Origin: CAVVUC01 sp963751395 | GTDB taxonomy: Bacteria; Verrucomicrobiota; Verrucomicrobiia; Chthoniobacterales; Chthoniobacteraceae | NCBI GenBank assembly: GCA_963751395.1 | Contig: CAVVUC010000001.1 | Location: 496,001-560,000 of the forward strand | Direction: 5' to 3' | DNA: 64,000 bases | Shown here: in pieces, positions 58,462 to 64,000 of the stretch | Layout: every line of letters starts with the position of its first letter | How positions within the stretch are numbered: position 1 is the stretch's first letter | Made by a program: the position numbers and the translations under genes | The notes under the pieces: generated by a model | Databases searched by the model: none | The model's input: only the letters and a program-made list of their open reading frames with translations | Told to the model about the DNA's origin: nothing

Positions 58462-58487
58462 TCCTAGTAACCAATTGGTTACTAGGA
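58462..58487. promoter_or_regulatory. Palindrome Pb (26 bp) upstream of the HTH gene
   Basis: Core AGTAACCAATTGGTTACT, perfect over 26 bp and followed by ATTTTTCC as in several array units. It shares its half-site with the array unit at 60157. Both Pa and Pb are preceded by a CTTTCATGG block 50 bp apart (58392 and 58442), a second, two-copy repeat. Confidence 0.7.
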
Positions 58488-58524
58488 TTTTTCCTTCTTG
58501 TCCGGCGGCGGATCGACCGGCCGC

Positions 58525-58560
58525 AAAAAAAGCGCGGCAGTCTTTTCGGGACTGCCGCGC
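58525..58560 (-). terminator. Rho-independent terminator of the 125-aa gene
   Basis: On the minus strand a perfect 10-bp stem (GCGCGGCAGT/ACTGCCGCGC) with a 9-nt loop is followed by a run of seven T. It lies 28 bp after the stop of the gene at 58589-58966 and separates it from the HTH operon. Confidence 0.88.
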
Positions 58561-58588
58561 AAGGATCGATGCGATGAGGACGTTTGTT

Positions 58589-58966
58589 TCAGTCCACCAG
58601 CTTGCCGCGGTTCGCGAAGAACTCGCCACGGGCCTTGTGGGAGAGCTTCTCGAAGTCGGCGCGCGTCATTGTCTCCCCGGAGGTCGAGTCCGGCAACACG
58701 GGCACCGCGCCGGCTGCGGACAAGCCCCGCACACCGGCAAACTTCTCGAGGCGCTCGATGTTCTTGGCCAGGTCGCCGCGCTCCTTGGTGGCTTTCGCGA
58801 GTTCGGACTGTGCTATCGCGAGGTCGGACTGTGCTTTCGCCAGGTGGACTTCGTGCCAGCTCAGCCTTTCCTCAATGGTTGACATCCTTGGCGGTTCCGG
58901 CATTGCGGCATAAGCTTCGGTTTTGCTGTTATCGGTTGGCATTGTGATTTTAGCGTTTTCAGGCAT
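58589..58966 (-). CDS. Hypothetical coiled-coil protein of the element
   Basis: A 125-residue protein. STIEERLSWHEVHLAKAQSD through LAKATKERGDLAKNIERLEK is a long amphipathic, probably coiled-coil helix with heptad-like Leu/Ala spacing. The C-terminus (SGETMTRADFEKLSHKARGE) resembles short motifs in phage and element proteins. No enzymatic site. It has its own terminator at 58525 and a palindrome at 59006-59023, 40 bp upstream of its start. Confidence 0.6.
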   Translation of the reverse strand: MPENAKITMPTDNSKTEAYAAMPEPPRMSTIEERLSWHEVHLAKAQSDLAIAQSELAKATKERGDLAKNIERLEKFAGVRGLSAAGAVPVLPDSTSGETMTRADFEKLSHKARGEFFANRGKLVD

Positions 58967-59005
58967 TGGTTTGGTTTGTTGGTTTGTTGGTGAATCGGTT
59001 TTTCC

Positions 59006-59023
59006 AGTGACACCGGTGTCACT
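59006..59023. promoter_or_regulatory. Palindrome Pc (18 bp) upstream of the 125-aa gene
   Basis: AGTGACACCGGTGTCACT, perfectly symmetric, flanked by TTTTTCC on the left and AGGATTTTTT on the right as in the array units. It is 40 bp before the start of the minus-strand gene ending at 58589. Confidence 0.7.
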
Positions 59024-59032
59024 AGGATTTTT

Positions 59033-59563
59033 TCAGGACAAGCTCCCGCGCGCCGCTTCCAGGGCGATTTGTGCGGCGATGTAGGCGGGGTTTGCTTCCG
59101 CTTCCGCGAGGGCATCGGCTTTCGCCTTTTCCAGCGCAGCAGCAGCAGCTTCGATCTCCGCTTCTTGCAGGCGTCGAATCTCCGCGTTTTCCGCCACCCG
59201 GTCGGCGTAGGCTTCGCAGATCGGTTCGCAGATCTCGACGGCGCTCTGATACTCGCTCGAATCCAGCAGCGTCTGCAGCACGGCGGAGGCGGTCGCCAGG
59301 TCGTTGAATCCCAGGGAGACGGCGGAACTCCGGGCATTTGCCACGCAATGCTCGGTTTCAAATAAAGCGCCCGGCTGGTTTGAGCCAGGCGCAGAGCAAA
59401 GATTGGAAAACACACTGAGGATCGGCCTTTTCATCTTCTCGATATGGCCCGCCAGGGCTTTCGTGTGCATGTAGAGTTGCCGGGTCGTTGCCGGCAACGC
59501 GCAAAAGGCTTCAAAAAGCTCTTTTTCGGTTCGCGAGTCGCTAATTTTCGATTTTGGTTTCAT
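59033..59563 (-). CDS. Hypothetical protein of the element
   Basis: A 176-residue protein from an ATG at 59563. The N-terminal part is helical (ELFEAFCALPATTRQLYMHT) and the C-terminal part a long Ala/Glu-rich helix (AEIEAAAAALEKAKADALAE). No recognised family. Its end lies 10 bp from palindrome Pc. Confidence 0.6.
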   Translation of the reverse strand: MKPKSKISDSRTEKELFEAFCALPATTRQLYMHTKALAGHIEKMKRPILSVFSNLCSAPGSNQPGALFETEHCVANARSSAVSLGFNDLATASAVLQTLLDSSEYQSAVEICEPICEAYADRVAENAEIRRLQEAEIEAAAAALEKAKADALAEAEANPAYIAAQIALEAARGSLS

Positions 59564-59682
59564 GGTTGGTTTTGTTGTTCTGCCGGGAACCGCGCCAATT
59601 TTACATGAAGCAAAACCCAATGCCCTTTCCTCACACACGTGAGGCGGGCGTTCAATCGGCGGCAGTTCCCGGCAAGATTTTT

Positions 59683-59877
59683 TCATGGGCGGTGGTGGCG
59701 GGCGATGGCCACGCGCCGGAGTTCCGGCAACCGCTCCTCATTGAAGAGCGCAATGTTATTCGCCGCCCGGCAATCGGGTTGCAACACGCCCAGGCGCAGC
59801 AGGCGCAGGGCACGGCTGTAAGGAAGATCAATCCGGCGCGATAATGCCGAAAGAGAGAGGAATTTTTTCGCGGTCAC
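59683..59877 (-). CDS. Small DNA-binding-like protein next to the array
   Basis: A 64-residue basic protein (MTAKKFLSLSALSRRIDLPY, then ALRLLRLGVLQPDC and LPELRRVAIARHHRP). The order LSALSRRIDLPYSRALRLLR could be a MerR/HTH-like start. It lies directly downstream of the array and palindrome Pd in its transcription direction, so it is a candidate for array- or palindrome-linked regulation. The family is not certain. Confidence 0.5.
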   Translation of the reverse strand: MTAKKFLSLSALSRRIDLPYSRALRLLRLGVLQPDCRAANNIALFNEERLPELRRVAIARHHRP

Positions 59878-59910
59878 ACAAAGGCCGCGGTGTCAAATCG
59901 GTGGTGTGAT

Positions 59911-59938
59911 ACAACGGATGAACACGTGTTCATCCGTT
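59911..59938. promoter_or_regulatory. Palindrome Pd (28 bp) directly before the first array repeat
   Basis: Core GATGAACACGTGTTCATC, perfect symmetry over 28 bp. It stands at the place of a spacer before the first repeat but has no repeat on its left, and is 34 bp from the 64-aa gene start. Confidence 0.75.
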
Positions 59939-59942
59939 GAAA

Positions 59943-60553
59943 CCCACGCCCACGCGCGCGGGGAAGGTCGTTCTAGTGCCAACGTTGGCACTAGGATTTT
60001 TCCTCCCACGCCCACGCGCGCGGGGAAGGTCGAATGAAAAAGATAACGGCGCCGTTATCTTTTGACTCACGCCCACGCGCGCGGGGAAGGTCGGCAGAAA
60101 GGAAACGGATAAGCCATGGCTTATCCCTCACGCCCACGCGCGCGGGGAAGGTCGTTCTAGTAACGACGTCGTTACTAGGATTTTTCCCTCACGCCCACGC
60201 GCGCGGGGAAGGTCGCTTCAATACCAACGTTGGTATTGGGATTTTTTCCTCACGCCCACGCGCGCGGGGAAGGTCGTTTCTTCCAATAACCACGTGGTTA
60301 TTGGCCTCCCTCACGCCCGCGCGCGCGGGGAAGGTCGCTCCGACGCCCCCAGCGGCCACGTCGGGCTGCCCTCACGCCCGCGCGCGCGGGGAAGGTCGGT
60401 TTTTCCAGTAAACGCGCGTTTACTGGCCTCCCTCACGCCCACGCGCGCGGGGAAGGTCGCAATAACGCCGGCGTTATTGGCCTCCTTTTTTCCTCACGCC
60501 CACGCGCGCGGGGAAGGTCGGGAGAAAGATAACCACGTGGTTATCTTTCTCCC
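59943..60553. CRISPR. CRISPR-like array: ten 28-nt repeats, palindromic 33-nt spacers, no cas genes
   Basis: Repeat units (starting CTCACGCCCACG, ending GCGGGGAAGGTCG) begin near 59943, 60005, 60066, 60127, 60188, 60249, 60310, 60371, 60432 and 60493, giving one step of 62 and eight of 61, the ruler spacing of type I-E. Units 7 and 8 have one A-to-G change, and unit 1 has a variant first part. Each spacer except the seventh holds a perfect palindrome: 59973-59994, 60038-60063, 60107-60126, 60157-60178, 60219-60238, 60283-60304, 60405-60426, 60460-60479 and, after the last repeat, 60520-60553. The palindrome's place within the spacer varies. No cas gene is in the window. CRISPR origin is uncertain; it could be a regulatory or other repeat array. 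Confidence 0.6.
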
Positions 60554-60561
60554 CCCAGTTT

Positions 60562-60954
60562 TCAGGCGTGGGGATAGAGATAGATATTCCAGCCGCAAGG
60601 CCCGGAGAGGATCCATGTCTTGGACACCTGCCAGATGTTCCCCCGCTTGCGCGGAATCACGCGGCAGAGGAGCCAGTTGCGCGGCGGCCAGTCTGGGGAG
60701 TCGCTATTGGGCGGGATGAACGAAGCCGGATCGACGCCATCGGGCACCAGGGGCACGTCGAAAATATGGTCCACTGTGGCGTAAAGATCGGTCGGGAGTT
60801 CCGCCCATAGCTTGTGCTGGGTCCATGTCGGTTGCGAAACCTTGTAGCTGTCCACGCCAAACATCGGACTCCAGTGCTGCTTGCCATCCGCGCCGGTGTA
60901 TTTCCGTGACCAGACGATTCGCCCGTCTCCGTTGTCGGGTTCTTTCGGGAACAT
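60562..60954 (-). CDS. Hypothetical protein of the element
   Basis: A 130-residue protein (ATG at 60954). It has many Trp, Pro and Asp residues (IVWSRKYTGADGKQHWSPMF, PTDLYATVDHIFDVPLVPD, DWPPRNWLLCRVIPRKRGN). No recognised family. A TGA lies in frame about 20 codons upstream of the ATG and no other start is seen between them. It ends 8 bp from the last array unit. Confidence 0.55.
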   Translation of the reverse strand: MFPKEPDNGDGRIVWSRKYTGADGKQHWSPMFGVDSYKVSQPTWTQHKLWAELPTDLYATVDHIFDVPLVPDGVDPASFIPPNSDSPDWPPRNWLLCRVIPRKRGNIWQVSKTWILSGPCGWNIYLYPHA

Positions 60955-61014
60955 TTGAATGAGCGCATCAAGCTTTTTGTCAGGCGATGGATCGCCCGGT
61001 TCCGCTTCACCAAG

Positions 61015-61143
61015 TCACAATCCCGCGTTGGCGTGGAACTCTTCGGGGAGCGTGCAACCTGCGATTATCTCAAACGCTTCGCGCCGCGTGATTTCCTCAG
61101 CATAATGCTTCGGCGGAAGGCGTTTGCGGAGGTGCTTGTCCAT
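61015..61143 (-). CDS. 42-aa hypothetical protein of the element
   Basis: An ATG at 61143 opens a 42-codon frame (MDKHLRKRLPPKHYAEEITR, ending TLPEEFHANAGL). The frame is open for about 18 codons further upstream without a clear start. It lies 60 bp before the following minus-strand gene. Family unknown; too short to confirm. Confidence 0.4.
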   Translation of the reverse strand: MDKHLRKRLPPKHYAEEITRREAFEIIAGCTLPEEFHANAGL

Positions 61144-61209
61144 CTGTTCGGTTAGCGGCCCTTGAAGTGTTGTGAGTTTGTGATACCAGAAAAGCGCGCA
61201 TCACTCGGT

Positions 61210-61278
61210 TTTGGAAACTCCGTCACGCTCTTCGCCGGCATGAGCGCCGCCAGGTCAACCCCGGCGCGCCCCTACAGG
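61210..61278 (-). pseudogene. Remnant of an integrase gene 3' end
   Basis: On the minus strand the frame gives VDLAALMPAKSVTEFPK, closely matching VDMAALMPAAAPVAEFPK at the end of the intact integrase (about 61769-61846). An in-frame TAG precedes it, and the match fades to both sides. It looks like the tail of an older integrase copy left in the element. Confidence 0.65.
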
Positions 61279-61330
61279 CCGAAGGAACGCAAAATCATCA
61301 CTGTGGAGGTTACGGAGATTGGCGCATGAA

Positions 61331-61441
61331 CTACGCCGCAAGCCACCAGGAAAACAGCACCGCCAGCGCGGCCAGCAATGCCAGCGCAACCCCGGCTCCC
61401 TTCGCGGCTCCCAGCGCGAGGATTTTAACTAGCTCTCTCAT
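61331..61441 (-). CDS. 36-aa single-helix membrane peptide
   Basis: ATG at 61441 gives MRELVKILALGAAKGAGVAL and then LLAALAVLFSWWLAA, one hydrophobic helix. A promoter-like element (TTGCAT, 17 bp, TATAAT) ends 7 bp before the ATG, so transcription may start almost at the start codon (leaderless). A small toxin-like or membrane peptide is possible. Not verified by family. Confidence 0.4.
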   Translation of the reverse strand: MRELVKILALGAAKGAGVALALLAALAVLFSWWLAA

Positions 61442-61447
61442 GCAGCT

Positions 61448-61476
61448 ATTATAAAATTGTAAGCACATCAATGCAA
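61448..61476 (-). promoter_or_regulatory. Sigma-70-like promoter (minus strand)
   Basis: TTGCAT at 61476-61471, exactly 17 bp, then TATAAT at 61453-61448 (minus-strand reading), in an AT-rich pocket of the GC-rich element. Directly followed by the 36-aa peptide ATG at 61441. Confidence 0.55.
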
Positions 61477-61502
61477 CCATTCCCCCGCTGTCACTCATGG
61501 CT

Positions 61503-61721
61503 TTAGAACTTGCCGGCAATGACTTTCCCAGGACCCGCGGCGGTAGAAATGGCACTGTCAGGCTGGCATTTCACTAAATCTTCCGCCGCCTCCAACAGAG
61601 CAAGGGCCGCCTCTTTCCTGCCCCCTGCGAAACAACTGCGAGCGCGGCCACATAACCACCCAGCTACATCGCGACAAGAAAGCGAATTATTCAGGTGTGA
61701 TGGAAAATCTTCAATATTCAT
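61503..61721 (-). CDS. 72-aa hypothetical protein coupled to the integrase
   Basis: The ATG at 61721 overlaps the integrase stop (ATGA). AAGGAAA lies about ten bases upstream, inside the integrase gene. MNIEDFPSHLNNSLSCRDVA, GWLCGRARSCFAGGRKEAAL and ALLEAAEDLVKC form a helical protein with several Cys. Family unknown. Coupling suggests a role linked to integration or excision. Confidence 0.6.
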   Translation of the reverse strand: MNIEDFPSHLNNSLSCRDVAGWLCGRARSCFAGGRKEAALALLEAAEDLVKCQPDSAISTAAGPGKVIAGKF

Positions 61722-63268
61722 CGTGTGTTTTTCCTTTCTTGGTTGGTTGTGGTTTGGTGATGTGTTTGCTTTGGAAACTCCGCAACGGGGGCCGCCGCCG
61801 GCATGAGCGCCGCCATGTCCACCGTGGCGCGCCGTTTGTTCAGGTCCGCGTAGTGCGCCAGAGTTATGCCAATGGTGGAGTGCCCCAGGTAACGCGACAC
61901 GGATTCGATCGGCTGGCCTTGCTTCAAAAGGATCGTGCCCGCTTCCTTTCTCAGCTCGTGAATCGGCTTGCGGGCTGTCACGCCTTTGGTCTTGAGCCAT
62001 GCGGACAGGGCGTCGAACGTCGCCTTGCACCGCCCCGCGCCGGGGTTGCGGGCAAGCGGTCTTGGCATCAAGGGCGATTCGAGCACGAAGGCACCATGCG
62101 CCCGGGCGCGCCAGCCGCGAAAGAGGGCAAGGCTTCCTTCATCAAGACAGAGCACGCGCGCGGAGTCGCGGCTTTTGAGCAGGTAAAATTCTGTCGGCTC
62201 AACGGAAACCTCGCGCTTGTCGAAATCAACCTGCCGCCAGAGCAACGTGTCCGCCTCAGACCGCCGCAGGCCGAGCACCAGGCAGAGGATAAGGGCCTTG
62301 TAGGGTTCCGGCTCCAGATCGCTTGCCGCCGCTCTCAGAATTTCGGCGGGATCGATCATGGAGCGGTAACGCATCGGCGGTTCCTTTTCCATGCAGATGC
62401 CATCGAAGGGCAGCGGGCGCGTGAGGATCATGCGCTTTTCGAGCAGGGGCATGAGCTTTTTCCCGAAGAGCGCCTTGGCGTTGCGGATGCTCTTGTTGAA
62501 GTTGACCGCCGCATGATCGCGCAAAATCGGATCGGCACCGGCTTTTGTCAGGAACGCCTTGCGCCAGGCTTGCACGATTTCCGGGGTGAGGTCCGCGAGT
62601 TTCACGGCATCGATCATCGCCTGCCACTTTTTCAAGCCGCCCGTGCGGTAGTCGTGCCGCAGGTCTTTAATCAGAACGCGGGCGCGCCGGGCCTTGCGCC
62701 GGGCGGTTCGCTTCACTCCGGGGACCGGCACTTCTTCCAGGTGCGGGACGGAGAAGCTTTCCGCCACGATGTAGCGGAGACATTTCGCGTAGCCGTAAAA
62801 CGAGCCGGGCCGCACCGTCGAATACTCTTCGGCAACGCGGATGAGGTCGCCAATGGTGGGGTGTTCGATGCGGCCGTCCAATGCGTTGACTCGGGCTTCT
62901 TCGGCCTTGTGCTGGAGCCGGGTTGCCGCGCCGGGGGAGTATTTCGCCACGGCTGAATCCCAGCCTTCCTTTTGAATGCAGAGGAAAATCAGCCGCGCCT
63001 TCTCAGCCGCCACTTCCGCGTTGCGCTCGAAGGTGAATTTTCCGCGCCGGCCATCGTGGAAAATCTGGACGAAGAAATTGCCATTCGGCGCGACACGCAG
63101 GGCCTTTTTCCAATAACCGAGTTGCGAGCGTGCAAAACCTTTTGGGCGTTCCTTCCGCGGGGTGGAATCGGGCGGGGGTGAATGACTCTCCGTGGCAGGT
63201 GTTTTGGGTGAAGTTGCAATAAAGTTGCAATTTTCGGGGTTCCGTTTTGTTTGGATTTGTTTCCTCAT
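61718..63268 (-). CDS. int: Tyrosine recombinase / integrase of the element
   Basis: A 516-residue protein. The N-terminal half includes a SAM-like core-binding domain (about 140-300). The catalytic domain has GLRRSEADTL (Arg I), the LKSRDSARV beta-hairpin Lys, HELRKEAGTI (His-x-x-Arg) and LGHSTIGITLAHYADL (His and Tyr nucleophile). It recombines attP with the tRNA-Phe site; the 46-bp att copies are at the two element ends. The gene lies 104 bp from attR, as usual for integrative elements. A Lys/Pro-rich N-terminal tail precedes the domain. Confidence 0.94.
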   Translation of the reverse strand: MRKQIQTKRNPENCNFIATSPKTPATESHSPPPDSTPRKERPKGFARSQLGYWKKALRVAPNGNFFVQIFHDGRRGKFTFERNAEVAAEKARLIFLCIQKEGWDSAVAKYSPGAATRLQHKAEEARVNALDGRIEHPTIGDLIRVAEEYSTVRPGSFYGYAKCLRYIVAESFSVPHLEEVPVPGVKRTARRKARRARVLIKDLRHDYRTGGLKKWQAMIDAVKLADLTPEIVQAWRKAFLTKAGADPILRDHAAVNFNKSIRNAKALFGKKLMPLLEKRMILTRPLPFDGICMEKEPPMRYRSMIDPAEILRAAASDLEPEPYKALILCLVLGLRRSEADTLLWRQVDFDKREVSVEPTEFYLLKSRDSARVLCLDEGSLALFRGWRARAHGAFVLESPLMPRPLARNPGAGRCKATFDALSAWLKTKGVTARKPIHELRKEAGTILLKQGQPIESVSRYLGHSTIGITLAHYADLNKRRATVDMAALMPAAAPVAEFPKQTHHQTTTNQERKNTR

Positions 63269-63371
63269 GTTCCAAGCCTACGTCCTTGGAAGCCTTTATG
63301 CAAGCGGTTTACAAGCCGATTAAGAAAACATAAGAGAACTTGGCGGAACTTGGGGAAACAGGGGATTTCCA

Positions 63372-63417
63372 GACTGAAAATCCTCGTGTCGCCGGTTCGA
63401 TTCCGGCCCCAGCCACT
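63372..63417 (+). repeat. attR, 46-bp direct repeat of the tRNA-Phe 3' part
   Basis: Identical to 54477-54522. It is the far end of the element and holds only the 3' half of the tRNA, so it is not a functional tRNA gene. Confidence 0.92.
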
Positions 63418-63503
63418 TCTCTGTAAATCGACTGAGTTCCGCAAATGGTTCCGCAAAAACGGGTCCATTCTTTTTTCTGGCGCTTTGCGCACGCGCATTA
63501 CCC

Positions 63504-64000
63504 CTACTTTGTTATCTTCTTTTGTAGTTTTCGTCGTTTTTTCCGCGCCGAATCGATCCATTTCTTCCGGGTTTGATGTCGCCGGGACATGGCTGCGAGA
63601 ACATTGTCTGGATCGCGTGAGCGGCGCGGCAGGTAGATTTCGAGCAACTCGACGATATCGCGCATGCTCAGGAGCGGAATGCTCTGCGCGTGGGCAATTC
63701 GCTCTTTGAGTGTGAACGGGAGCGCCAGACAGACAAGAGCCATGTGGTGATGCCAGCCCTTCCAGCCACGAACCTCATAGTCGGCCATGCCCAGTTCGCT
63801 CCTGGCATCCTGGAAGGCCCGCTCGATCCAGAACCGCTGGGTTTGCATGCAGGCCAGCCTTTCCGGCGATGTCTGCCGCGACGCATTGCTCAGGCTGTAT
63901 TTGAAGGTGCCGTCCTGTTCCTGCCGGACCACCAGAAGCCGGTGCCGGGCCCGGGCATAGGAGGGCTCCCGCTGCCACACCTCCCTGACCCAGATTTTTG
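63504..64000 (-). CDS. IS transposase, C-terminal part (DDE type, IS701-like); N-terminus beyond window
   Basis: At least 165 residues run off the right edge. RHRLLVVRQEQDGTFKYSLS, RFWIERAFQDARSELGMADY and VRGWKGWHHHMALVCLALPF match the C-terminal catalytic block of IS701-type DDE transposases, in which the Glu follows ERAFQDAR. The end has EIYLPRRSRDP and a basic tail. It lies outside the att-bounded element. Start, ends and inverted repeats of the IS are not visible. Confidence 0.85.
   Translation of the reverse strand, partial: KIWVREVWQREPSYARARHRLLVVRQEQDGTFKYSLSNASRQTSPERLACMQTQRFWIERAFQDARSELGMADYEVRGWKGWHHHMALVCLALPFTLKERIAHAQSIPLLSMRDIVELLEIYLPRRSRDPDNVLAAMSRRHQTRKKWIDSARKKRRKLQKKITK

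Larger units (their letters stand above)
54477..63417. mobile_element. Integrative element inserted in tRNA-Phe (about 8.9 kb)
   Basis: Bounded by 46-bp direct repeats and carrying a tyrosine integrase at the end next to attR, a primase, an AAA+ helicase, an HTH protein and unknown small proteins. Genes are almost all on the minus strand. There are no capsid, tail, conjugation or IS genes inside. The element resembles a plasmid- or satellite-like integrated unit. The small CRISPR-like array with palindromic spacers is inside it, and no cas gene is. Confidence 0.9.

Noticed and set aside
60219..60238. Array palindromes as ordinary Rho-independent terminators
   Set aside because: Some are followed by a T-run, but the palindromes have no loop bases, lie in tandem between repeats and several lack a T-run, so termination does not explain them as a group.
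59943..60553. Integron attC array as an explanation of the palindromes
   Set aside because: AAC/GTT triplets in the half-sites recall attC ends, but no IntI or cassette genes occur, repeat spacing is only 61 bp and the palindromes lack the spacer bulges of attC.
60034..60719. Plus-strand frames across the array (repeats of HARARGEGR/TPTRAGK)
   Set aside because: These are translations of the GC-rich array repeats; period and sequence are explained by the DNA repeat.
63265..63561. Minus-strand frame containing GWGRNRTGDTRIFS
   Set aside because: This peptide is the reverse reading of the tRNA-Phe 3' part in attR; it is a well-known false gene pattern next to tRNA fragments.

Overview
The window looks like a chromosomal segment of a GC-rich member of the Verrucomicrobia. 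This is inferred from gene content: an adjacent DUF1501/DUF1800 pair of very large exported proteins, a PEP-CTERM protein, pseudopilins with the H-x9-DG type tail, a fused CcoNO cbb3 oxidase, and a b558-type succinate dehydrogenase. No rRNA or marker-gene comparison was possible, so class and genus are left open.

Layout. 1-5.2 kb: a partial secreted protein, a CoA-binding protein and the succinate dehydrogenase genes sdhC-sdhA-(four-helix-bundle gene)-sdhB. 5.3-16.6 kb: a minus-strand pseudopilin trio, an epimerase, a peptidoglycan amidase, a lipid glycosyltransferase, a HAD hydrolase, two dispersed repeats, a phospholipase D/cardiolipin synthase, an ACT protein, two secreted unknowns and thiG. 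16.8-19.8 kb: MazEF, an OppF-like ATPase and RodA. 19.9-22.6 kb: a cobalamin riboswitch followed by a DUF4465 PEP-CTERM protein, a pseudopilin and a DUF6580 membrane protein. 22.7-31.2 kb: a nine-gene cbb3 oxidase structural and assembly operon. 31.3-43 kb: housekeeping genes (2-hydroxyacid dehydrogenase, CHAD, PIG-L, glycyl-tRNA synthetase, lipase, dnaB, rplI, L,D-transpeptidase, a cytidylate-kinase-like protein, a lipoprotein, DUF309). 43.2-46.6 kb: a RecQ helicase-phosphoribosyltransferase protein next to a DprA-like protein, a plausible conflict or defence module. 47.1-54.2 kb: a DUF1501/DUF1800 export cluster.

54,448-63,417: an integrative element of about 8.9 kb inserted in tRNA-Phe. 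It is bounded by 46-bp direct repeats (the tRNA 3' part) and carries a tyrosine integrase at the right end. Its replication operon encodes an HTH protein, a 55-aa protein, a primase and an AAA+ helicase. It also carries several small unknown genes and a striking array. The array has ten 28-nt repeats at an exact 61-bp period (one step of 62), as in a type I-E CRISPR, but no cas gene is present. Nine of the ten units following the repeats contain perfect palindromes of 20-34 bp. Four more palindromes of the same family (18-28 bp) lie in intergenic regions of the same element. This is the most unusual object in the window. After the element comes the C-terminal part of an IS transposase that runs off the right edge.

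Three otherwise conserved-looking coding regions carry single lesions: dnaB (frameshift), recQ-PRTase (frameshift at a G4 run) and a small gene upstream of the PIG-L gene (in-frame TAA). Sequencing or assembly error must be weighed against real inactivation.
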